This document shows positions 22,671-34,701 of a stretch of DNA of 64,000 nucleotides, piece by piece (positions within the stretch are counted from its first letter, which is position 1; each line of letters begins with the position of its first letter). Source of the stretch: Panulirus ornatus. Its lineage: Eukaryota > Arthropoda > Malacostraca > Decapoda > Palinuridae. A program made the position numbers and the translations under genes. The stretch spans positions 35,205,343 to 35,269,342 of the forward strand of contig NC_092269.1 in assembly GCF_036320965.1 (NCBI RefSeq), written 5' to 3'. The notes beneath the pieces are model-generated. The model was given only the letters and a program-made list of their open reading frames with translations, had not been told where the DNA came from and ran no database searches.

Positions 22671-23189
22671 GACTTCGACTTGATCCATAACTCTTTATAG
22701 GTTTCTGTACATAATCCTTGCATGAACTTTCCCACCTCCCTCATAATTTTCATACACGTATTGCATATGATGATTTGCAGGTCATAAAATTTCAGTTTGA
22801 ATCCATATCACTGTTATTTATATGCTCAGTCTGTATCAGAGCAGTTTTTCTCTTACATCTTGTCTGGCAATTTTTTTTAAAGATTCCAGTGATGGACAAA
22901 AGTCCGCATCAAGGCCAGGCCTTAATTGAAATATGGAGAAGTTACTGAAAGGGAAAAAGAAGAGACGAGGGAAAGTATTTACAAATTTTGAAAGAAGTGA
23001 AGTTTAGGTTCTACTACTCATCTTTGCTAATCCCCTCCTCATATCTACCTACCAGTTTCTTCATTGCCCCTTTTTATTATTTATTTATTTTAGTTGTTTC
23101 TGTATTGTATATGATTATATTTTTGTATACACAATAATAAAAGAATGAATTTACTGCTTCATATGTAATTCCATATATTATTTTTTTAT
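22671..23189. other. Apparently unique sequence
   Basis: AT-rich sequence with no open frame or repeat recognised. Confidence 0.4.
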
Positions 23190-23402
23190 GCATTTTCGCC
23201 ATTTCCAGCATTAGCGAGGTAGCGCCAAGAACAGAGAACTAAACCTAAGAGGGAAAATCCTCACTTAGCTTCCTTCTCTGTTCCTTGTTTTGGAAAAGTA
23301 AAAACTGGAGGGGAGGATTTCCAGCCCCCTGCTCTCTCCCCTTTTACAACATGTAGGGAATACATGGGAAGTATTCTTTCTTCCCTATCTCCAGGGATGT
23401 AT
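23190..23402 (-). mobile_element. SINE-1, old copy
   Basis: Antisense and diverged: CGCCATTTCCAGCATTAGCG, then CCTTGTTTTGGAAAAG and TTCTTTCTTCCCTATCTCC. The GTCGTAG core is deleted. Confidence 0.8.
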
Positions 23403-23588
23403 ACTTAATTTTTCTTTGCTTCATCTAGTTATTTTTTTTCCATAGATATTGATAGGAAATAAATTTAAGATAAACTATTCAGCATCAGTTTTCAAAAAAA
23501 AAAAAAAAAATGCAATCCCAGTTACAAAGCATTCTTTTGCAAAGAGTATGCACGTTTCGTACACTAGATCTTAGCAGATGGATTGGTA

Positions 23589-24639
23589 CAGGTATACCAC
23601 TGATTTTCCGGCAACTGATGGTTCAGCGCCTCCTTTAGTCCAGACAGAATTACGTGAGGGAACTTGAAATTACTGCAGCCACCAGACTAGGTTACTGGGT
23701 GGCCACAGATGGCATTGTGTAGGGTGCACTTATTTAGATTCTTTGCACTGCACTTGTTGGAGGTGATACTGCAATTCTGTGAGATTCTTAGCTTATTTTG
23801 CTTAAATTTAACCCTAGATATGGCTTCTAAGACATATAAGAGTGTCAGTCATGGTGCCAAACGTAAACACCAGTCCATATGGACCATGGTGTTTTGGTGC
23901 GTAAGCTGTGTGACATCTACAGTATTGGTTCATCAACTGTTTTGATATAAAGAAGCAAAGGGAGAAAATATTGAAATTCTATGCAGACAGCAATTCCAAG
24001 AAGAAAATGACGATTAGAAAAACTATGAAAGATGGGAAGAGTACTGAGCACAATCGAGTGATGATGAAATGGTTTCGACATCGTCGGAGTGGAGTGGATT
24101 TGTCAGGTAGCATGATAATGGACCAGGTTAAGTTGTTCCATAAAGAACTTAAGTTACAACATGAGTGTGACTATAGTGAAAAATTGCTTCACAGATTCAA
24201 GAAGCGTCATGGAATTTCCATGAATAAAGTGTGCGGAGAAAGGCAGTCTGCAAACCTTGAAGGAGCTGCTGAATATGTTGACAAATTTGCGAAACTCGTA
24301 GCTGACGAGCACCTCAGTCCTGAGCAGGTGTATAATGCAGGTGAAACTGCATTATTCTGGCAATGCACACAGGAAAACACTAATAACAGAAGATGAAGAA
24401 GACCCCACAGGATTGAAACAATCTAAGGACAGACTTACCATTTTAGGGTGCTCAAACATTTAATATTTGTTTAAATTTCTAGCAATCCATGGTATACTTT
24501 ATACACATGGGAGATGTATAATTAGTGGGTTAGTGGTGTGTTGATAAATTATTATTACTTGACCATGGTTGATCCGGCAAAATGGTTAATCCGGTAAGGC
24601 TTTGGAACCAAGAGTGCCGGAAAATTGGTAGTGTACGTG
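23589..24639 (+). mobile_element. Tigger/pogo DNA transposon, internally deleted
   Basis: Transposase reading starts at the ATG at 23820 (MASKTYKSVSHGAKRKHQS). It continues, after at least two frameshifts near 23880 and 23950, with the frame KILKFYADSNSKKKMTIRK, the CENP-B-type second DNA-binding region (MMKWFRHRRSGVDLSGSM, RFKKRHGISMNKVCGER) and the first catalytic motif region EQVYNAGETALFW (usually NADET, so the Asp is replaced by Gly). The frame ends at 24396. Coding similarity continues to DRLTILGCSN and is then lost, so the rest of the DDE domain is missing. Imperfect terminal inverted repeats of about 29 bp (CAGGTATACCACTGATTTTC at the left) are flanked by TA on both sides (23587-23588, 24640-24641). 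Confidence 0.82.
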
Positions 24640-24724
24640 TATTCTGACAGGCTGGACCCTGAGTTGGTGGTAGTGTATATGACTCAGAACCATGAAAGAG
24701 TTAAAGATATGGTAAATATAAGTG

Positions 24725-24885
24725 TTTTCTTAAGATGAGGGTGCAGTGAAAATGAAGACACGGTGAAAGTAAGGGTGTAGTGATGATGAATTGCTTGAGA
24801 TAAGAATAGTGAAAATGAGATTGTAGTGAATGTAAGGGCGCAGTAAAGATGAAGGTGCTGTAAAGATGGAGTTTAGTGAAGGTGT
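24725..24885 (+). repeat. Degenerate minisatellite
   Basis: About eight imperfect units of 17-20 bp on the theme RATGAAGGTGCAGTGAARA. Confidence 0.5.
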
Positions 24886-26029
24886 GTCTCTAATGAAGAT
24901 GCCTTAGGCCTGACCCCAAAATTACTCAAGCTAGGTTTCAGGCTTTCTTAAGAAGCTAGTAATGATTATGATACCAGTGATAATAATGTTGGTATAGATA
25001 TGTATAACCTAAAAAACAAAATACTTATGCCACAGTGATGTTGTTAAAGAGAGGATTTTGTAGAGAGATTAGCTGTTTGGAGACAACCTTTGATTACCAA
25101 CCATTTATACTGTTTCCCTTGGAATAGGAAAGCTATTTTCATTTGAGTATAGAGCACTTATTATTATATCTTTCATCAAATAAGTTATGCAGGATATAGA
25201 TAGGGCCTAATCTAAAATAGTTTAGAAGCATGTACATCTTAATTATGCACAATATATTTTTAGAAAGATTTTAAAATTATAACAGCAGATGTCACAAAGT
25301 GAATAGTTAGCATACTTTACTTTAAGATACTGTACATAGAAATTTAGGACAAATTAGTCATTGTGCCATGCTCTGTTGCTGAACTGGTTATTGTGAAAGA
25401 TGATTGAAGGTCCTTCCACAGGTTCATCCATGCCAGGAGCATGACAGTAGAAAATTATTCAGCATCTAAGTGGCTCATTCCCAGAACCATTCTTTGTCAC
25501 TACATCTGGCATTTTCACAGTATGACAATGTAGTACAGAACAAAACCAGAATAGAGTAGATGTACAGAACAGTATTGTATAGAGTGTACACACTTGCGCA
25601 TGTGAAAGGAGAGCTTAATCACAGTTCATGGTAAACACAATAAGCTCTTTTTGTAATACAGTATATGCACATGATGTGCTGAACAAATGAGACATTTCTC
25701 ACAGTACAGTACATGATGAACAGAGAACACCAGTGGTAAATTTACAAAAGTAACTGGGCGAATGAAAGGCAGCCAAAAAGAATGAGATGTGTAGTTGAAC
25801 TGAAGAGATGCCACTGCACAGACCAGGCCACTGGTGGTAACCAGTCATTGCCACTAATGTGCATTTGGTGTATCAAACTTACCTCTCCTGATAAATGATA
25901 TCATTAAACAACATTCCATGTTGTTATAAGTAATGTTTGGTATTTTTTCACATATACGATATCACACATCCCCTCTGTTGAACAACAGTGTTTGGTATTA
26001 CTGACTGCAGATAGTGTTGTTATGTAGAG
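24886..26029. other. Apparently unique sequence
   Basis: AT-rich sequence. No exon, repeat family or RNA gene could be supported. Confidence 0.4.
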
Positions 26030-26192
26030 GGGACCACAATTTGGGGTGTATTATACATGGATAGGGAACTTTGATTTTGGTGCATTACACACGGCATCCA
26101 GAGAATGGATATTAGTAAATGCGGCCTTTCTTCATCTGTTCCTGGCAATACCTTGCTATTGCTGGAAACAGTGATCGAGTGTGAAAAAGATT
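26030..26192 (+). mobile_element. Decayed LINE-A-type 3' UTR fragment
   Basis: Contains the diverged UTR landmarks GTGCATTACACACGGC, TGCGGCCTTTCTTCATCTG and GGAAACAGTGATCGAGTG. Confidence 0.5.
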
Positions 26193-26204
26193 TTATATAT
26201 TTTT

Positions 26205-27036
26205 TATGGTTGCGAGGCATGGGCTATAGATAGAGTTATGCGGAGGAGGGTGGATGTGTTGGAAATGAGATGTTTGAGGACAATATGTGGTGTGAGGTGA
26301 TTTGATCGAGTAAGTAATGAAAGGGTAAGAGAGATGTGTGGTAATAAAAAGAGTGTGGTTGAGAGAGCAGAAGAGTGTGTTTTGAAATGGTTTGATCACA
26401 TGGAGAGAATGAGTGAGGAAAGATTGACCAAAAGGATATATGTGTCGGAGGTGGAGGGAACAAGGAGAAGTGGGAGGACCAGATTGGAGGTGGAAAGATG
26501 GAGTGGAAAAGATTTTGAGCGATCAGGGCCTGAACATGCAGGAGGGTGAAAGGCGTGCAAGGAATAGAGTGAATTAGAACAATGTGGTGTACTTGAGTTG
26601 ACGTGCTGTCAATGGATTGAACCAGGGATGTGAAGCGTCTGGGGTAAACCATGGAAAGTTCTGTGGGGCTTGGATGTGGAAAGGGAGCTGTGGTTTCAGT
26701 GCATTATACATGACAGCTAGAGACTGAGTGTGAATGAATGTGGCCTTTGTTGTCTTTTCCTGGCGCTACCTCGTGTGCATGCTGGGGGAGGGGGTTGTCA
26801 TTTCATGTGTGGCGAGGTGGCGATGGGAATGAATTAAGGCAGACAGTATGAATTATGTGCATGTGGATATATGTATGTCTGCGTGTGTATATATATGTAT
26901 ACGTTGAGATGTATAGGTATGTATATATTGCGTGTGTGGATGTATATTTATATACATTTGTATGTGGGTGGTTGGGCCATTCTTTCATCTGTTTCCTTGC
27001 GCTACCTCGCTAACACGGGAGACAGCGACAAAGCAA
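26205..27036 (+). mobile_element. LINE-A copy, long 3' UTR form, C-terminal fragment
   Basis: Starts at the YGCEAWA block and carries VVERAEE, HMERMSEERLTKRIYVSEVE, then a frame break near 26478. The long UTR and 3' end precede a long (TA)n tract. Confidence 0.8.
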
Positions 27037-27040
27037 AATG

Positions 27041-27276
<236 letters not shown>

Positions 27277-27348
<72 letters not shown>

Positions 27349-27362
27349 TATATATATATATG
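27277..27362. repeat. (TA)n microsatellite
   Basis: Long TA tract with one AA interruption. Confidence 0.9.
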
Positions 27363-27409
27363 CATTATGCACACACACTCACATTTTCTACAGATGATTG
27401 ACTATAGAG

Positions 27410-27535
27410 TGAAAAATTTTCACTTGGTTTCTTTGTTTGTTTCTTTTAGAAAGTAATACAGGAGGGTATGGTTTCCAGCTCCCTGCTGCCATTCCTCTAA
27501 ATCACCTACAACATGCAGGGAATATGTGGGCATTA
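27410..27535 (-). mobile_element. SINE-1 remnant
   Basis: Weak antisense match: GGTTTCCAGCTCCCTGCTGCC, then CCTACAACATGCAGGGAATA. Confidence 0.4.
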
Positions 27536-27562
27536 TTATATATAGATATATATATTTATCTA

Positions 27563-28015
27563 TCAGTGGATTGAACCAGGGCATGTAAAGCATCTCAGGT
27601 AAACCATGGAAAGTTTTGTGGGGCTTGGATGTGGAAAGGGAGCTTTGGTTTTAGTGCATTACACATGACAGCTACAGACTGAGTGTGAACGAATGTGGCC
27701 TTTCTTTGTCTTTTCCCTAGCCCTCCCTTGGGGTGGGGTGGGGGGGAAGAGAGAGAGAGATAATGCTATTTCATGTGTGGTGGGATGGCGACAGAAGTGG
27801 ATGAAGGCAGCAAGAATGAATATGTACATGTGTATATATGTATATGTCGGTGTATGTATATGTATGCAAACATTGAAATATATAGGTATGCACATGTGCA
27901 TGTGTGGGCGGTTTTGTATATACATGTGTATGTGGGTGGGTTGGGCCATTCTATTGTCTGTTTCCTTGCACTACCTCGCGAACACGGGAGACAGCGATTA
28001 AGTATATTAATGATA
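27563..28015 (+). mobile_element. LINE-A long-form 3' UTR fragment
   Basis: Sense UTR from CAGTGGATTGAACCAGGGCA through the GTGCATTACACATGACAGC block to CGCGAACACGGGAGACAGCG. Confidence 0.75.
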
Positions 28016-28034
28016 ATAATTAAAAAGATTCATC

Positions 28035-28570
28035 TATATATGTCTCTGTGCCTGTTCCCTTTAAGAACTCCCATCAACAGGGTGACCACGATGAAGGAGT
28101 TTATATTTATTCCCCTCCTTACAGTCCTCTTTTACATGTCAGTCCATGCATTTGTCCCCCATATCTCTCCCTTCAGCACTTTTCCTTCCTTTTTCCCATG
28201 TCACAGGTGCTCCCCCTCTTAAACTAACCCTGTTAATTGTACCATCATGTACTCCCTTGTAAACCCCCTCATTACTTTGTTCATTCTTTTAACCACAAGC
28301 TCCTCTCCAATAATTAATTCTTTGAAGAGACCCAGTGACCCTTCTACCCTGTACTGTTCTCTCCCTTACTTACCGAAGATAGTTCCCACACATTTAAGTT
28401 TTGTCACCTATACCAGTCTTTCTCCCCCCCATATCTATAATGCGGTTTAGTACACTTTCTTTTCTTTTTCTGTATGACTTTGCAAATTCTATACTTTTTC
28501 TCTGGTTCCTTTCAACCATTTCTTCACTTTTTCTCACTTTCCCATTCAATTGTGAACATTTACACACATC
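28035..28570 (-). mobile_element. LINE-B remnant
   Basis: The - strand gives CSQLNGKVRKSEEMVERNQR, SIEFAKSYRKRKESVLNRI and downstream decayed blocks, matching the order of the copy at 33375-34285. Confidence 0.5.
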
Positions 28571-28584
28571 ATGAAACACACTTA

Positions 28585-28910
28585 CACATGTATCACCACC
28601 CTTATGAAGAGGAGTGAGGAGAGGTTGACAAAGAGGATATATATGTCAGAAGTTGAGGGGACAAGGAGAAAAGGAAACCACATTGGAAATGGAAGGATGA
28701 TTCAGGGCCTGATTATGCAGGAGCTTGAGAGGCATGCTCAGGGTATAATGAATAGGATTGAACCAGGTGCCCATGAAGCAGCTTTGCAGGGGACACCATG
28801 GAAAAGTCTTTGGGATCTAGTTGTGGATTGTGGGTTGTAGTTTCAGTGCATTACATACGGCTGCTGTAGCGTAGATATGAGCAAATGAGGCCTTTCTTTG
28901 TCTCTGATCT
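28585..28910 (+). mobile_element. Old LINE-A copy, extreme C-terminus and UTR
   Basis: SEERLTKRIYMSEVEGTRRK is readable, then a decayed LIMQELERHAQG block and a UTR with GTGCATTACATACGGC. Confidence 0.6.
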
Positions 28911-29284
28911 TGTAGTCGGTATTTCTCTGAGTTTGTTTTTGATGCCTGAATGCTTAGTTTGTCACGGGGATACTATGGAGTAATAGGGATTGTTTGAGAT
29001 GATTGGAATTGTTTGTTAGATGTTTGTGCTGGAGGTGGTTTTGGGAGTTACTGTCAGAGTTGTTGCTGCATCGAGTGCAGTTGGAGCATGTGATGAAAGT
29101 GTTTTTGTAATGGGTGATCGGCACTGGGCAGAGGTACTCTGGTTATCCAGGATTAGGTTTAATGTTACTGGCTTGCATTAGTACTCGGGAGATGAAGAAA
29201 TGAAAAATTTGTGTGAATGTTTAAAGCATTTGGGTACTTATGATGGTCCAGTGAACTAGTATGAAAGTAAGGTATTACCGCAGA

Positions 29285-29410
29285 ATGGCCCAAGGACCCT
29301 CATGTAGATGGGGGGGCTTTAGTTTCAGTGCATTATGTAATGGCAGCAAGAGAATGGGTGTAGGCAGATAAGGCGGGTTTTTCACTCTCTGGTAAGTCTT
29401 CGCTAAAGTA
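29285..29410 (+). mobile_element. Possible LINE-A UTR remnant
   Basis: Short similarity around TTTAGTTTCAGTGCATTATG and the following AGATAAGGCGGGTTTTTC. Confidence 0.3.
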
Positions 29411-30570
29411 GGGAACTGGAAACAAATGTGAAAAAAATTATTAGTTTTGTTGTTATTAATTTGGGTGTTAATATAATTGCTACTTTTAAGGGACACAAAG
29501 TTTCTCCTGACCGTTTCATGATGTAGAATGAAGGTGAGATGATTGTGACAGTTCAGTGTGAAGCTGGCTTTCTTTATTTATACTGATGTTAACATCATGT
29601 ATTACACCATATTTATACGTACAACATATACTGCACAGTAATACATGCTGCTATGCAGTTATGTATGATCCTGTGTTCTGTACTGTGCATGTTTTTGTAA
29701 GTCTTCCAATTCCAATGGGCTTTGCATGTCAAATGAAAAGGCTAAAGAAGAAATTCAAAAGATTGTGGCTATTTCAAGTGTTGATATGTTATTTAGCCAA
29801 GTTCAGAAGACTGTCATTAGTGGTTGCAAGTGTAAATACTGGTACTACAGAGATTCCTACCTTTACAATGGTCTTGTGTCCACTAGGTATGACAATCTTA
29901 ATGGTATTTGTAACTTAAAACACCAGCAACTCCATGAAGCCATCTCTTTTCAACTCCATTTTTTTTTTTTTTTTTTTCAAACTACTCACCATAAAAAGAA
30001 ACACATCTGTGAAATCTACTTTTGACCTACCGTGCAATTTCTTGATACACGAATGGTAAAGGGTATGGAAGTGATATGGGGTTATATATGAAGCTTCAAC
30101 AGCTTTCAGTTGTGTGGCTTCTCAGTTTTTCCCGTGTTTACTGAAGGGACTCTATTTCTAGCCTATTTAATTTTTCTCTATCATTAATTATCAGCCAAAT
30201 ATTCATTGCAGAATGTAGATTTTGAGAACAGTATTATTTCCATGATATCCATTGTGTGAAACACACACTAAACATTAATCTGAAAGAGATGTCCAGCCCA
30301 GGAGCACTATATTTCATGTGCTGAGATGCTAAGATGAATGTTACCAGTGTTTTTGTTCCCTTAGTTTAGTACAAGGCCTTTATTTTTGCCTCTGATTATT
30401 TTATCTCCATATTGTTCATGGCAAATAGGATATACTAGAAAATTTTAATTTTCAGTATGAAATTAATTGCGAGTTAGCTAACTATGATCGTGAATGAGTG
30501 ATTTTTAGTTTGTGTTGGAATTTGTGTAGTAGGTTATAATAAGATTGTTATACATAGATCATTCATTGTG
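29411..30570. other. Apparently unique sequence
   Basis: AT-rich. An open stretch of 99 codons at 29726-30025 has no recognisable domain and ends in poly-Phe from a T-run, where a tiny SINE-1-like tip (CAAACTACTCACCAT) is present. No gene call is supported. Confidence 0.35.
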
Positions 30571-30657
<87 letters not shown>

Positions 30658-30663
30658 GTTATT
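30571..30663. repeat. (ATT)n microsatellite
   Basis: About 30 ATT units with occasional GTT, directly abutting the 3' end of the antisense LINE-A copy. Confidence 0.9.
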
Positions 30664-31802
30664 GTGATACTTAAAGGCTGTTTGCTGTGTCAGTGATGTA
30701 GCGCAAGGAAACAGACAAAGAATGGTCCAACCACTCATATACACATATTGTAAATAATGCACCGAAACCACAGCTCCCTTTCCACATCCATTCCCCACAA
30801 AACTTCCACTTCCAGTTTGGTCTCCCGCTTGTCCTTGTTCCCTCCACCTCAGACATATATATCCTCTTTGTCAATCTTTCCTCACTCATTATCTCCATGT
30901 GTCCAAACCTTTTCAGCACACCCTCTTCTGCTTTCTCAACCACACTCTGTTTATTACCACACGTCTCATACTTTTTCATCACTTACTCAATCAAACCAGC
31001 TTACACCTCATATTGTCCTCAAACATTTCACTTTCAACACATCCACCCTCCTCCGTACAACCCTAACTATAGCCCATGCCTCGCAATCATATGACATTGT
31101 TGGAACCACTCTTCAAACATACCCATTTTTGCTCTCCAAGATAATGTTCACGCCTTCCACACATTCTTCAATGCTCCCAGAACCTTCGCCCCCTCCCCAA
31201 CCTGTGACTCACTTCTGCTTCCATGGTTCCATCCACTGGTAAGTCCACTCTCAGATATCAAAAACACCACTTTCTCCAGTTTTTCTCCATTCGAACGACT
31301 CCCAGTTAACTTGTTCCTCCACTCCACTGAACCTAATATCCTTGCTCTTATTCACATTTACTCTCAACTTTCTCCTTTTGTACACTTTACCAAACTTAGT
31401 CATCAACCACTGCAGTTTCTCACCCGAATCGTCACCAGCGCTGTATCATCAGTGAACAACAACTGGCTCACTTCCCAAGCCCTCTCAACCACAACAGACT
31501 GCATACTTGCCCCTCTCACCAAAACTCTTGCATTCACCTCCCTAACCACCCCAGCCATGAACAAATTAAACAACATTAGGGACATCATGCACCCCTGCCG
31601 CAAACCAACATTCACTGGGAACCAGTCACAATCCTCTCTTCCTACTCATAAACATGCCTTACATACTTGGTAAAAACTTTTCACTGCTTGTAGCAACTTA
31701 CCATCCACACCATATACTCTTAATACCTTCCACAAAGCATCTCTATCAATCCTATCATATCCCATTTCCAGATCCATAAATGCTACATACAAATCCATCA
31801 GT
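30664..31802 (-). mobile_element. Old LINE-A copy
   Basis: - strand blocks run from the AFMDLEMGYDRIDRDALW region (about 31790) through NVGLRQGCMMSLMLFNLFMAG and LLFTDDTALVT to VLKRFGHMEIMSEERLTKR. Frame breaks are present and the UTR is shortened. Confidence 0.75.
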
Positions 31803-31827
31803 TTATTATTATTATTATTATTATTAT

Positions 31828-31874
<47 letters not shown>

Positions 31875-31888
31875 ATTTATTACTATAC

Positions 31889-31973
<85 letters not shown>

Positions 31974-31990
31974 TATTATTTATTTTATTA
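31803..31990. repeat. Compound (ATT)n/(AGT)n microsatellite
   Basis: ATT units, about 15 AGT units, then more ATT units. It joins the old LINE-A head to the tail of the next antisense copy. Confidence 0.9.
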
Positions 31991-32808
31991 TACTTTGTCG
32001 CTGTCTCCCGCGTTTGCGAGGTAGCGCAAGGAAACAGACGAAAAGAAATGGCCCAACCCCCCCCATACACATGTATATACATACGTCCACATACGCAAAT
32101 ATACATACCTACACAACTTTCCATGCTTTACCCCAGACGCTTCACATGCCTTGATTCAATCCACTGACAGCACGTCAACCCCGGTATACCACATCGCTCC
32201 AATTCACTCTATTCCTTGCCCTCCTTTCACCCTCCTGCATGTTCAGGCCCCGATCACACAAAATCTTTTTCACTCCATCTTTCCACCTCCAATTTGGTCT
32301 CCCTCTTCTCCTCGTTCCCTCCACCTCCGACACATATATCCTCTTGGTCAATCTTTCCTCACTCATTCTCTCCATGTGCCCAAACCACTTCAAAACACCC
32401 TCTTCTGCTCTCTCAACCACGCTCTTTTTATTTCCCTTACGTTACTCACTCGATCAAACCACCTCACACCACACATTGTCCTCAAACATCTCATTTCCAG
32501 CACATCCATCCTCCTGCGCACAACTCTATCCATAGCCCACGCCTCGCAACCATACAACATTGTTGGAACCACTATTCCTTCAAACATACCCATTTTTGCT
32601 TTCCAAGATAATGTTCTCGACTTCCACACATTCTTCAAGGCTCCCAGAATTTTCGCCCCCTCCCCCACCCTATGATCTACTTCCGCTTCCATGGTTCCAT
32701 CCGCTGCCAGATCCACTCCCAGATATCTAAAACACTTCACTTCCTCCAGTTTTTCTCCATTCAAACTCACCTCCCAATTGACTTGACCCTCAACCCTACT
32801 GTACCTAA
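31991..32808 (-). mobile_element. LINE-A copy, short 3' UTR form
   Basis: Runs from the VNWEVSLNGEKLEE block to VVYRG. A deletion near 32433 removes the MCGNKK region and breaks the frame (32390-32420). Confidence 0.85.
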
Positions 32809-32854
32809 TAATTATTATTATTATTATTATTATTATTATTGTTGTTGTTGTTGT

Positions 32855-33065
32855 TATTGTATAATCCCAGAAACCTTTCTCTCGGGCTCCTAAAGCTTTG
32901 TGGTTGTGCTACAATCAGAAATAGGGAAACAAAGGATTTCTTTGGTGCAAAAACATCCTCATTAAGAATTTACAGACTTCATGAACAGATGTTGATACAG
33001 CCTCACTTAAGGTGACTTTTCACTTGCAATGTAACTACATACAGGTGGAGTCTGGTAGCACCTAT
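32855..33065 (-). mobile_element. SINE-2
   Basis: Antisense copy: CTCCTAAAGCTTTGTGG, CTCATTAAGAATTTACAGACT, CACTTAAGGTGACTTTTCACT, ACAGGTGGAGTCTGGTAGCA. The tail side is (ATT)n/(GTT)n at 32810-32850. Confidence 0.65.
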
Positions 33066-33259
33066 GTGTGTGTGTGTGTGTTTGAAGAGAGTGTGAGTAT
33101 CCCTGACTTTATCATCATTTTCACCTCTACCCTTTAGCTTTGTTTCACTTAGAGCTGGAACGTTCAGGTTCCTTTCCTCAGACAGACTACTTATCTTACC
33201 TTTCTTCTAATTTTGGTTATATCCACATATGTTTAAGATGCCCAAGTCAGAACCATCAA

Positions 33260-33370
33260 GCAGGATGTGCTGTCCTTACTTGGCACCTTCTTCTGTTCTC
33301 TCTTTTACTAAGAAACTGAAATACTGAAGGGGAAGGATTCCAGTGCCCCTTCCCTCTCACTCCTATCTGT
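33260..33370 (-). mobile_element. SINE-1-like remnant
   Basis: Weak match: CTTCTTCTGTTCTCTCTTTTA, then GGGGAAGGATTCCAGTGCCC. Confidence 0.35.
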
Positions 33371-33374
33371 CTGT

Positions 33375-34285
33375 CCATATCGCTGATGCTTGTTCTCTCC
33401 AGGAACTCCTATCAAGGGAGTGGGTCTCGACAAAAGTCTCCAGTTATCCCTGTCCCTACATGCCTCCTTTGCATACACCATTCCACTTATTCTTCTGCCA
33501 TTTCTGTCTCTTCAGTACTCTTCCATTGTATTTCCCCATTTCATAGGTGGTCTTCCTCTCACACTCTTCTTATAATATCTCCGTCTTGCATTTTCTCCAC
33601 ATGCCCAAACCCTTTCAAAGTATTATGTTTCACCAAATTCTTCTATTCCACAATTCATTCCCATTGCATTCCTTACAGTACCAAATCTTTCATACACCCC
33701 TTTATTTCTTTTTCATTCTCTCGTCATACCACATGTTCCTTTCAAATCACTTATTTTCACATTATTGGTCCTTGACATCTGTCACTAATTCCACGTCCTT
33801 GTTTTGGCTGCATGGGTCAGGGTCAGGAGCACAATACTGTCCATTGATTTTGTCTTCACTGCCCTTCATTATTCCGTTAAGGGACCCAGTGACTCTTTTC
33901 CCCTGTACTACTCTCTCCCATATCTCTCCTTCTGTATCACCAGACTTATCCAAGCTAGTTTCTAAATACTTAAATTAAGTTGCCTATTCACATCTTTCTC
34001 CCTCATATGTATAACATAGTTGAGTACTCTTTCTTAAGAACTTTTATGCTATAGGGCTTGGCAAAATCTATACTTTCATCACTGTGCTTCCTTTCAAACA
34101 TCATTACTTTATTTTTACTTGCATTTACCTTCATAACACACTTACAGCCTGCAACTCTTATTCTTTCTCAGCTAACATTACAGTATCATCTGCAGACATG
34201 CTTATCACTAGCCACCAATCCTCACCACCTCATTCGATCTCTGCACCCCTTTTCCCTAGTTTTTCTCTCATCACTCAGTCCATAT
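33375..34285 (-). mobile_element. LINE-B copy, reverse transcriptase palm to C-terminus
   Basis: On the - strand: a palm motif block SMSADDTVMLAEKE (about 34200), a thumb block RVLNYVIHMREKDVN, and KSGDTEGEIWERVVQGKR followed by VTGSLNGIMKGSEDK (about 33950). After a frame change there is a GFGHVEKMQDGD-like block near 33610. This is a distinct non-LTR family with a LINE-A-like architecture. It is decayed. Confidence 0.55.
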
Positions 34286-34290
34286 ATATA

Positions 34291-34350
34291 TGTATATTCC
34301 TATGAGCCCATTGGGAAATTGAAACATGTGGACTCATAGGAATATACATC
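34291..34350. repeat. Perfect 17-bp inverted repeat (hairpin)
   Basis: ATGTATATTCCTATGAG (34291-34307) and its exact reverse complement (34334-34350), with a 26-nt loop. Confidence 0.8.
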
Positions 34351-34389
34351 ATGTGCAAAATTGTGATCCTTTCCAATATATATGTATGT

Positions 34390-34495
34390 ATGTATATGAT
34401 CTCGCTTCTTGTGGGACAGGGTAGCACCAGGAATGGATGAAGGCAAGCAAGTACGAATATGTACATATGTATAAATGTATGTGTCTGTGTATATA
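34390..34495 (+). mobile_element. LINE-A UTR remnant
   Basis: Short sense match (GGAATGGATGAAGGCA, then GAATATGTACATATGTATA), ending in (TA)n. Confidence 0.45.
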
Positions 34496-34511
34496 TATAT
34501 ATATATTTTTC

Positions 34512-34665
34512 TTTCTTTTAAACTATTCGCCATTTCCCGCGTTAGCGAGGTAGCGTTAGGAACAGAGGACTGGGCCTTTTTTGGAATATCCTCACCTGGC
34601 CCCCTCTGTTCCTTCTTTTGGAAAATTAGAAAAAAAAAAAAAAACGAGAGGGGAGGATATATAAA
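34512..34665 (-). mobile_element. SINE-1, partial
   Basis: Antisense 3' two-thirds, from AAACTATTCGCCATTTCCC to GAGAGGGGAGGAT. Confidence 0.8.
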
Positions 34666-34701
34666 TATATATATATATATATTATTAGTATTATTATTAT
34701 T

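Noticed and set aside
29726..30025. Open frame of 99 codons starting MSNEKAKEEIQKIV
   Set aside because: No recognisable domain. It ends through a T-run into a SINE-like tip. It cannot be separated from chance in AT-rich sequence.
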